A stretch of 64,000 nucleotides of DNA, from NCBI RefSeq assembly GCF_014595885.1, contig NZ_JABUKC010000003.1, positions 372,001 through 436,000 of the forward strand, given 5' to 3'. The position numbers and the translations under genes were made by a program. Under the pieces are notes generated by a model. The model was not told the DNA's origin and did no database searches. It saw nothing but the letters and a program-made list of their open reading frames with translations. Of the stretch, positions 54,324 through 61,438 are shown piece by piece. The DNA is from Microcella alkalica. GTDB lineage: Bacteria; Actinomycetota; Actinomycetes; Actinomycetales; Microbacteriaceae. Each line of letters opens with the position of its first letter. The first letter of the stretch is position 1.

Positions 54324-54754
54324 CCGCCCTGACCCTCCTCGCCCTCGCGGGCGCCGGCGCGCTCGGCAGCCTGCTGCGCCACCTCGCCGGCGTCGCCCTG
54401 CCCGCGCGCGGCGCGCTGCCGTGGGGCGTGCTGCTGGTCAACGTCGCCGGCTCGTTCCTCGCCGGGCTCGCCGTCGCCGGCGTCGACGACGCCGCCCTGC
54501 GGCTTGCGATCGTCACCGGGTTCTGCGGCGGGCTCACCACGTTCTCCACCCACGCGGTCGACACCGTGCGGCTCGCGCGCGGCGAGCTCGGCGGGGCGCG
54601 GCGCGGCCCCGGCCGGGACAGCGAGGCGGATGCCCGGCGCGCGCCGAGCATCCGCCTCATGATCGCCGTCGCGAACGTCGTCGTGACGCTCGCGCTCACG
54701 CTGCTCGCGGTCGAAGCGGGCGCCGCCCTCGCCGGCGGCTCTCTGCTCGGCTGA
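54320..54754 (+). CDS. crcB: Fluoride channel subunit CrcB/Fluc, second copy
   Basis: The 144-residue partner has GALGSLLRHLAG, LLVNVAGSFLAGLA and GFCGGLTTFSTHAVDTVRL, matching the family. An inserted Arg/Gly-rich loop (GGARRGPGRDSEADARR) precedes the last helix. GTG start at 54320 overlaps the first subunit's stop (GTGA), as expected for a heterodimer made in equal amounts. Confidence 0.92.
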   Translation: MTALTLLALAGAGALGSLLRHLAGVALPARGALPWGVLLVNVAGSFLAGLAVAGVDDAALRLAIVTGFCGGLTTFSTHAVDTVRLARGELGGARRGPGRDSEADARRAPSIRLMIAVANVVVTLALTLLAVEAGAALAGGSLLG

Positions 54755-54772
54755 GACGGCGCCCGCGGCCCG

Positions 54773-55684
54773 TCACCCCTTCTCGGCGCCCGCCGTGGTG
54801 TTCATGATGCGGCGCTGGAAGATGAAGAACAGCACCGCCACCGGGATGGTCATGAGCACGGCCGCCGCCAGCTGCAGCGGGAACTGGTTGCCCGACCCCA
54901 GCTGCCCCGACACGAGCGAGGCGACACCGGTGGTAAGGGTGTTCAGCTCGGGGCTCTGCCGCGACACGATGAAGTGGCCCAGCTCGTTCCACGACCCCTG
55001 GAAGCTCAGGATGAACAGCGTCACGAGCGCCGGCCGCGCCATCGGCAGCACGATCGTCCAGAAAACGCGGAAGGTGCCGGCGCCGTCGATGCGCGCCGCC
55101 TCCTCGATGCTGCCCGGGATCGAGTCGAAGAACTGCTTCATGATGAACACGCCCGCCGCCGTCGACAGCAGCGGGATGATCATGCCCGCGTAGCTGTCGT
55201 ACAGCCCCAGCTGCTGCAGGATCAGGAAGCGCGGGATCAGCAGCACCACGCCCGGCACCGACAGCACCGCGATGAACGCGACGAACACGACCGTGCGACC
55301 CCGGAACTGCAGCCGCGACAGCGCGTACCCGGCGAGCGAGTCGAAGAACACGCGGCCGATCGTCACGATCACGGTCACGAAGACGGTATTGCCGGCCCAG
55401 CGCGCGAACGGCACATCGCCGAACAGTCGCTCGTAGGCGGCGAACGTGATCGTCTCCGGAATGAGCCCCAGCGGGCTCTGCGTCGCCTCCGCATCCGTCT
55501 TGAACGAGGCCGAGATCGACACGATGAACGGGTAGATGTAGATGAGCGCGAGCCCGATGAGGATCAGGTACCCGACGATGAGGCCCGAGCGGGCGCGGGC
55601 CCCGATGCGCGGGCGGCGCTTCGCGGGCCGCCCCTGGGGATCGGTGCGGATGCCCGGCTCGCTCGTCTCGGCGATGGCCGTCAT
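54773..55684 (-). CDS. Carbohydrate ABC transporter permease (MalG type)
   Basis: The 303-residue permease has six transmembrane helices and the cytoplasmic EAA loop EEAARIDGAGTFRVFWTI that docks the ATPase. It ends with FFIFQRRIMNTTAGAEKG. It forms the membrane channel with the preceding permease. ATG 55684 overlaps the upstream permease stop by 4 bp. No ATPase gene is in the cluster, so a shared MsiK-type ATPase is expected elsewhere. Confidence 0.95.
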   Translation of the reverse strand: MTAIAETSEPGIRTDPQGRPAKRRPRIGARARSGLIVGYLILIGLALIYIYPFIVSISASFKTDAEATQSPLGLIPETITFAAYERLFGDVPFARWAGNTVFVTVIVTIGRVFFDSLAGYALSRLQFRGRTVVFVAFIAVLSVPGVVLLIPRFLILQQLGLYDSYAGMIIPLLSTAAGVFIMKQFFDSIPGSIEEAARIDGAGTFRVFWTIVLPMARPALVTLFILSFQGSWNELGHFIVSRQSPELNTLTTGVASLVSGQLGSGNQFPLQLAAAVLMTIPVAVLFFIFQRRIMNTTAGAEKG

Positions 55685-56772
55685 CGGGTCACCCCCACTT
55701 CCTGCGCGGTGGCGGCCGCGCGACGCTTCGACTTCGGCGACCGCTCCTTGAGCACCCATCGCTGCACGAGCGTCAGGACGATGATGAACACGAAGAGGAT
55801 GAACGCGATCGCCGCGCCCTGACCCCACTGCAGGTCGACGAACGACGTGCGGTAGGCGAGGAAGGCCGGCGTTGAGATCGTGCCGCCCGCGCTTGTGCCG
55901 CCGAGCACGTAGATCTGGTCGAAGACCTGCCACGAGCCGATGAGGCCGAGCGTGAGCACCGTGAAGAGCGTCGGGCGCAGCATCGGCACGGTGATGGAGA
56001 AGAACTTCCGCACCGGGCCGGCGCCGTCGACGAGGGCCGCCTCGTCGATCTCGGATCCGATCGCCTGCAGTGCCGCAAGGAACAGCAGCATGAACGTGCC
56101 GGAGGTCGTGAAGATCGCCAGGATGATGAGCGAAGTCATCGCGACGGAGGGGCCGGCGAGCCACTCCCAGCCCGAGATGCCGAGGAACCCGGGCTCCGCG
56201 AGCGCCGGCGGCGGGCCGGTGATGCCGAACGCCGAGAGCGCGCCGTGGATCAGGCCGGTCGAGTCGTTGAACCAGTCGGGTCCGTCGATGCCGAGCGCGC
56301 CGATGACGGCGTTGACCGCGCCGGAGGCGGTGAACAGGAACTGGAAGACGATGACGATCGCGACGGTGCTCGTCACCGACGGGAAGTAGAACGCCGTGCG
56401 GAAGAACCCGCGACCGCGCAGGGCCGCACGGTTGACCTGCACGGCGAGCAGCAGGGCGATGATCGTCTGCAGCGGCACGACGAGCAGCACGTAGTAGAGG
56501 TTGTTGCGCACGGCGGTGCCGAAGTTGCGCTGATCGAGCCCCTCCTCGGTCGTGATCGCGGCGTAGTTCTCGAGCCCGACGAAATTCACGCGGGGGTTCA
56601 GCGGCGACTGGAAGCCGTTCCAGTCGCTCACGCTCACCCACAGCGCGAGCAGGATGGGGATCGCGAGGAAGACGGCGGTGATGATGACCGCGGGGGCGAC
56701 GAAGAGCCACCCCGCGCGGCCCTCGCCGCGGCGGAGACCGCCGCGGCGAGGGCGCTGAGCGGCGAGGGCCAC
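55681..56772 (-). CDS. Carbohydrate ABC transporter permease (MalF type)
   Basis: The 363-residue permease starts with an Arg-rich cytoplasmic segment and has six or more helices (GWLFVAPAVIITAVFLAIP first) and the EAA loop EIDEAALVDGAGPVRKFF. A loop of about 50 residues between helices 3 and 4 (DSTGLIHGALSAFGITGPPP) is longer than usual. GTG start, 5 bp after the binding-protein gene. Confidence 0.95.
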   Translation of the reverse strand: MALAAQRPRRGGLRRGEGRAGWLFVAPAVIITAVFLAIPILLALWVSVSDWNGFQSPLNPRVNFVGLENYAAITTEEGLDQRNFGTAVRNNLYYVLLVVPLQTIIALLLAVQVNRAALRGRGFFRTAFYFPSVTSTVAIVIVFQFLFTASGAVNAVIGALGIDGPDWFNDSTGLIHGALSAFGITGPPPALAEPGFLGISGWEWLAGPSVAMTSLIILAIFTTSGTFMLLFLAALQAIGSEIDEAALVDGAGPVRKFFSITVPMLRPTLFTVLTLGLIGSWQVFDQIYVLGGTSAGGTISTPAFLAYRTSFVDLQWGQGAAIAFILFVFIIVLTLVQRWVLKERSPKSKRRAAATAQEVGVTR

Positions 56773-56777
56773 GGAGG

Positions 56778-58016
56778 TTATCCGTTCGCCTCGTCGTAGG
56801 CGGCCTGCAGGTTCGACTGCAGCGAGCCCAGGAGCGTCGACGGCTCGGCCGAGCCGATCTGCTCCAGCTGGGTGTTGAAGTCGGCGATCGCGGCCGCCGC
56901 GCCCTGGAAGGCGACGGGGCTGTCGGCGTACTCGACGCCGGCGACGAAGGCCTCGTTCTCGGGGAACTGCTCGGCGTACGCCGCGCTGCCCGACTCGGTC
57001 GACGGGATCACGCCGAACGCCTCCGAGAAGGCGAGCTGCTGCTCGTCGCTCGTGAGGAACTCGATGAGGTCGATCGTCGCGTCACGCGTCTCGCTGCCGA
57101 CCGGCATGCCCCAGCAGTTGCTGAACGCGAAGGTCGACGGGCCCTCCGGGCCCTCCGGCAGCTCGACGGAGATGAACTGGCGCTCGGGGAAGTCGTTGGC
57201 CATGGCGCCGTTGATCCACGGGCCCTCGATGACCATCGCGGCCTTGCCAAGGCCGAAGGCCTCACCGCCCCAGCCCGCCTCGAGCTCCTGCGGGAACTTC
57301 AGCGAGCCCGCGGCGATGAGCTCCTGCAGGTACGCCAGGCCCTCCGCGTTGGCCTCGCTGTCGGCGACGACCTCGCCGTCCTCCACAAGCGAGCCGCCGG
57401 CCTGGTTCATGAAGACGCCGACGCGGGCGTACTCACGGCCCATCGAGAGGCCGACCTGCTCACCCGTGGTGAGGGTCTGCGCGACGGTCGCGAGCTCGTC
57501 CCACGTGGTCGGGATGTCGGCGTCGGTGAGGCCCGCGGCCTCCCAGGCCTCCGTGTTGATCTGCAGGCCGAGGGTCGAGAAGTCCTTCGGCGCGCAGTAG
57601 AACTGCCCGTCGTAGCTGAACTGCTCGACGAGGGCGGGCAGGAAGTCGCCGGCGTTCTCCAAGTCCTCCGCGTAGGGCTCGATGAAGCCCTGCGCCGCGT
57701 AGGTCTGGAACTGGTCCCACGGCATGTAGAAGATGTCGGGCGGGTTGTTGCCCGAGAAGCCCTGACCGAGCTGCTGCACGAGGTCGTTCGCGGCGATCAC
57801 CTCGACGGTGTTGCCGGTCTCCTCAGCCCACGCGTCGGCGGCGGCCTGCACGGCCTGCGTCTCGGCGTCGCCCGACGAGCCGATGAGCATGGTGAGCTCC
57901 TGGCCCGAGGTCTCGCCGCCGTCGCCGCCGGAGCCTCCCGATCCGCCCGCGCACGCGGCTAGAGTGACGACGAGTCCGGTCGCGAGAGCGACCGAGCTCC
58001 ATTGTGATGTCCTCAC
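56778..58016 (-). CDS. Sugar-binding lipoprotein of ABC transporter
   Basis: The 412-residue protein has a lipobox VTLAAC, a Gly/Ser-rich linker and an extracellular solute-binding protein family 1 fold (DIFYMPWDQFQTYAAQGFIE, TTWDELATVAQTL, GKAAMVIEGPWING). The ligand is unknown; the neighbouring glycosidase suggests an oligosaccharide. GTG start overlaps the lacI-type stop by 4 bp, an unusual coupling of repressor and binding protein. Confidence 0.95.
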   Translation of the reverse strand: MRTSQWSSVALATGLVVTLAACAGGSGGSGGDGGETSGQELTMLIGSSGDAETQAVQAAADAWAEETGNTVEVIAANDLVQQLGQGFSGNNPPDIFYMPWDQFQTYAAQGFIEPYAEDLENAGDFLPALVEQFSYDGQFYCAPKDFSTLGLQINTEAWEAAGLTDADIPTTWDELATVAQTLTTGEQVGLSMGREYARVGVFMNQAGGSLVEDGEVVADSEANAEGLAYLQELIAAGSLKFPQELEAGWGGEAFGLGKAAMVIEGPWINGAMANDFPERQFISVELPEGPEGPSTFAFSNCWGMPVGSETRDATIDLIEFLTSDEQQLAFSEAFGVIPSTESGSAAYAEQFPENEAFVAGVEYADSPVAFQGAAAAIADFNTQLEQIGSAEPSTLLGSLQSNLQAAYDEANG

Positions 58017-59104
58017 GATGATTCCTTTCGATTGTGATCGCCGGAGCCCAGGGCGCCGGGGTTGCCGTCGAGCGGCAGGTGGGTAGACCTGCGCTCGACG
58101 AGTCGAGGCACGAGGAGCCGATGCGTCGGCTCCTCGTTGCTGTTCGGATTCGGCCGCACGGCGCCGCCGCGCTCGCCGAAGAGCAGCTCGAGCGTCGCGG
58201 CGACGACCTCGTCGAGCGGCTGATCCACGCTCGAGAGGCCTACCGCCGCGGCGACGGGCGTGTTATCGAAGCCGACGATCGGCAGCTCGCCGTGCCCGGC
58301 GGCCTGCGCCGCCATGAGCGCGCCGAGCGCGAGCGAGTCGCTCGCGCAGACGATCGCGTCGGGCGCCTCGGGCAGCGCGAGCAGCGCGGTGGCGACCGCG
58401 CGCCCCTCGGGCACGCCGTCCTCGGTGGCGCGCGACAGGGCATCCGCCGCCGCCGGGGGCAGGCCGCAGGCCTCGCGCCAGCCGGCCGCGCGCTCGTCGC
58501 CGGTGCCCGAGGGCGAGGGCCAGCCGATCCAGGCGACGCGCTGGGCGCCGCGCTCGCGCAGGCGCGTGACGGCGTCGCGCACGCCGGCGCGACCGTCGAC
58601 GTCGACCCAGCGGTGCCGCGGGTCGGGCGAGGGCGCCCCCCAGGGCCGGCCGAACGAGACGAACGGCACGCCCTGGTCGATGAGCCACTGGCTGCGCTCG
58701 TCGCCGTGGTCGGTGCCGATCAGCACGAAGGCGTCGACGTCGCTGCCGTCGCGCAGGCGGCGGATGTGCGCGAGCTCGTCGTCGTGGCCGCTCGCGCTGA
58801 AGATCATGACGCGCAAGTCGCGGGCATCGGCCTGCTCGGCGAGCTTGTGCACGAAGCGGTCGAGCACAGCGCCGGAGATGCCGTCGCGCAGCGGGTCGAG
58901 CCGCAGGCCGATCGTCGCCGAGCGCTGCGTGCGCAGGCGGCGGGCGGAGGCGTTGGGGCGATAGCCGAGGTCGTCGATGGCGCGCTGCACGCGCAGCCGG
59001 GTGTCCTCCCGCACGATCGCGGGCGAGTTGAGCACGTTCGAGACGGTCTGGCGCGAGACGTTCGCGGCGCGGGCGACGTCGTCGACGGTCGGCATCCGTT
59101 CCAC
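58013..59104 (-). CDS. LacI-family regulator of the sugar locus
   Basis: The 363-residue protein has the N-terminal helix-turn-helix DVARAANVSRQTVSNVLN and hinge DDLGYRPNASARRL, then a periplasmic-binding-like sensor domain (IVGFDNTPVAAAVGLSSVDQP). It probably represses the transporter operon and the divergent glycosidase until the sugar binds. I choose GTG 59104 because AAAGGGGG is 5 nt upstream; ATG 59095 is an alternative. An 8-bp hairpin (59137-59155) lies in its leader. Confidence 0.93.
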   Translation of the reverse strand: MERMPTVDDVARAANVSRQTVSNVLNSPAIVREDTRLRVQRAIDDLGYRPNASARRLRTQRSATIGLRLDPLRDGISGAVLDRFVHKLAEQADARDLRVMIFSASGHDDELAHIRRLRDGSDVDAFVLIGTDHGDERSQWLIDQGVPFVSFGRPWGAPSPDPRHRWVDVDGRAGVRDAVTRLRERGAQRVAWIGWPSPSGTGDERAAGWREACGLPPAAADALSRATEDGVPEGRAVATALLALPEAPDAIVCASDSLALGALMAAQAAGHGELPIVGFDNTPVAAAVGLSSVDQPLDEVVAATLELLFGERGGAVRPNPNSNEEPTHRLLVPRLVERRSTHLPLDGNPGALGSGDHNRKESS

Positions 59105-59192
59105 GTTCGCCCCCTTTGGCTCGCTCGTCCCGGGGTGCGATGGCGCCGCCATCGCGATGCCCGGGGGTGCATCGTCGCTGTGCTCTGACCGT

Positions 59193-59206
59193 TTTGATCG
59201 ATCAAA
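59193..59206. promoter_or_regulatory. LacI-type operator in the divergent sugar promoter
   Basis: TTTGATCGATCAAA is a perfect 14-bp palindrome with the central CG typical of LacI-family sites. It lies between the lacI-type gene and the divergent glycosidase gene and is AT-rich in an otherwise GC-rich stretch. Confidence 0.8.
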
Positions 59207-59291
59207 TTCTTCTGTAGTGTGGGCGACCACGAGCCGCCGTGTCAACCCCGCACGGCACCACGAACCCTCGCGTGCAGGAGAACCACCGACC

Positions 59292-61298
59292 ATGACCGCA
59301 GCGCTGCAGCCCCTCCTCCACGACGCGCTCGCCGTGCTCCGCGCGCCGACCCAGGTGTGGTCGGCCGTCGACGGCACCCTCGGCACCGCGCCCATCCACG
59401 GCGTCTACTACTCCGACGTGCGCCTCGTGCGCGGCCTGCGGCTGCGCATCGGCGGGCAGGATGCGGAGCACCTGACCACCGCGACGCCCGCCGCCGACCG
59501 TGCGGGCCTGCACTCCCTGCTCCGGCACCTCGACGACCCCACCCCCGACCCCGGCGTGCGGCTCGAGATCGAGCGCACCGCCACCACGCGCGGGTGGAGC
59601 GAGCGCCTCACGATCGTCAACCGGCGCGACGTCGCCCTCACCACGGTGATCGAGCTCGAGCTCGACCTCGACGCGGTGAGCCTCGACGTCATCAAACAGG
59701 GGCTCGCCGAGCCGGTGGCGCTCGACGAGCTCGAGCTCAGCATCCGCGACGGGGTCGTCGCGTGGCGCGGCGAAGGGGTCAGCGCGCGGCTCGAGCTCGA
59801 GGGCCTGACGGCGCAGCGCACCCCGACCGGCGTGCGGCTCACCGCCGAGGTCGAGGTGCCCGCGCGCGGCTCGCTCACGCGCGGCCTCACGCTCGAGGCC
59901 GACGACGCGATCGGCGTTGTGCGCGGCGCCGAGCAGCCCGTGCCCTGGAGCGCGCCGCGGGTCGACAGCCCCGACCAGCGCCTGCCGCGCTGGCTCGAGC
60001 GGTCGCTCGCCGACCTCGACTGCCTGCGCATGACGACGGCGCAGCATCCGGATCGGCAGTTCCTCGCCGCCGGCGCGCCCTGGTTCTTCACGCTCTTCGG
60101 GCGCGACTCGCTGTGGGCGGCGCGGTTCCTGCTGCCGCTCGGCACCGACCTCGCGCGCGACACGCTGCACGTGCTCGCCGGCCTGCAGGGCGACGCGATC
60201 GTCGACGGCACCGCCGAGGAGCCGGGCAAGATCATGCACGAGCTGCGCCGGCAGACGCTCGTGATCGACGACGGCACCGCGCTGCCGCCGCTCTACTACG
60301 GCACCGTCGACGCGACCGCGCTGTGGGTGTGCCTGCTGCACGACGCCTGGCGGTGGGGCCTCGCCGACGACGACGTGCGCGCCCTGCTGCCCGCGCTCGA
60401 GGGGGCCCTCGCGTGGATGCGCGACCACGGCGACGCGGACGGCGACGGCCTGCTGGAGTACGTCGACCGCTCGGGGCACGGGCTCGCCAACCAGGGCTGG
60501 AAGGACTCCGGCGACAGCGTGCAGTGGCGCGACGGCACGCTCGCCGAAGGGCCGATCGCGCTGTGCGAGGTGCAGGCCTACGCCTTCGAGGCGGCGATGC
60601 ACGGGGCCGAGCTGCTGCGCACGTTCGGCGACGAGCGGCAGCGCGCATCCGCCCCCTCATGGGAGGCGTGGGCCGGCGAGCTGCGGGCGCGGTTCCACGA
60701 GAGCTTCTGGATCGACGACCCCGATGGCGCCTACCCGGCCATCGCGCTCGACGCCGCGAAGCGCCGGGTCGACACCGTCACCTCCAACCTCGGGCACCTG
60801 CTCGGCACCGGCCTGCTCGACGCCGAGCAGTCGGCGCTCGTCGCCCGCCGCCTCGGTTCGCCGCAGCTGAGCTCGGGCTTCGGCCTGCGCACCATGTCGA
60901 GCGACTCGGGCGGGTACTGGCCGCTCAGCTATCACGGCGGCTCGGTCTGGACCCACGACACCGCCATCGCCGTGCTCGGCCTCGCGCGTGAGGGGCACGA
61001 CGAGGTCGCCGCGCAGCTCATCGAGGGCCTGCTCGCCGCGGCCGAGGGCTTCGAGTACCGCGTGCCCGAGCTGCACTCGGGCGACGCGCGCAGCGACGTC
61101 GGGCGGCCCGTGCCCTACCCGGCGGCGTGCCGTCCGCAGGCGTGGTCAGCCGCGTCGGCCGTCGCGGTGCTGACGGCGGCGCTGCGCCTGCGGCCGGATG
61201 CCCGTGCGGGCTCGGTCGCGTCGGCGCCGCTGCCCGGGTTCGCCGGGCTGCGGGCCGCGGGGCTGCGTGTCGCGGGGCGCGAGGTCTCTGCGGGCTGA
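59292..61298 (+). CDS. Glycogen-debranching-type (amylo-alpha-1,6-glucosidase-like) glycosidase
   Basis: The 668-residue cytoplasmic protein has an N-terminal GDE-type beta domain (about residues 18-215, GTLGTAPIHGVYYSDVRLVR) and an (alpha/alpha)6 catalytic domain (about 240-640) with APWFFTLFGRDSLWAARFLL, NQGWKDSGDSVQW and TSNLGHLLGTGLL. Family members cleave alpha-linked oligosaccharides; the sugar is unknown. Divergent from lacI with the shared operator, so it should process what the ABC transporter imports. ATG 59292, CAGGAG 10 nt upstream. Confidence 0.9.
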   Translation: MTAALQPLLHDALAVLRAPTQVWSAVDGTLGTAPIHGVYYSDVRLVRGLRLRIGGQDAEHLTTATPAADRAGLHSLLRHLDDPTPDPGVRLEIERTATTRGWSERLTIVNRRDVALTTVIELELDLDAVSLDVIKQGLAEPVALDELELSIRDGVVAWRGEGVSARLELEGLTAQRTPTGVRLTAEVEVPARGSLTRGLTLEADDAIGVVRGAEQPVPWSAPRVDSPDQRLPRWLERSLADLDCLRMTTAQHPDRQFLAAGAPWFFTLFGRDSLWAARFLLPLGTDLARDTLHVLAGLQGDAIVDGTAEEPGKIMHELRRQTLVIDDGTALPPLYYGTVDATALWVCLLHDAWRWGLADDDVRALLPALEGALAWMRDHGDADGDGLLEYVDRSGHGLANQGWKDSGDSVQWRDGTLAEGPIALCEVQAYAFEAAMHGAELLRTFGDERQRASAPSWEAWAGELRARFHESFWIDDPDGAYPAIALDAAKRRVDTVTSNLGHLLGTGLLDAEQSALVARRLGSPQLSSGFGLRTMSSDSGGYWPLSYHGGSVWTHDTAIAVLGLAREGHDEVAAQLIEGLLAAAEGFEYRVPELHSGDARSDVGRPVPYPAACRPQAWSAASAVAVLTAALRLRPDARAGSVASAPLPGFAGLRAAGLRVAGREVSAG

Positions 61299-61360
61299 GG
61301 CGGCGCTCGCGCGTCGGCGTCGCCCGCGCCCGCCCGGCGTGTCCCCCTTAAGGCCGACTG

Positions 61361-61374
61361 TGGGAGCGCTCTCA
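61361..61374 (+). promoter_or_regulatory. CebR-type LacI operator before GH16 gene
   Basis: TGGGAGCGCTCTCA matches the known CebR box TGGGAGCGCTCCCA at 13 of 14 positions, 64 bp before the ATG. CebR represses beta-glucan and cellulose genes and is released by cello-oligosaccharides. Confidence 0.8.
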
Positions 61375-61438
61375 CGGAACGTACGCTGTCGATGCCGACC
61401 AACGAGGGTCGGCAGCGAACGAGCGGAGAGCATCCCCC

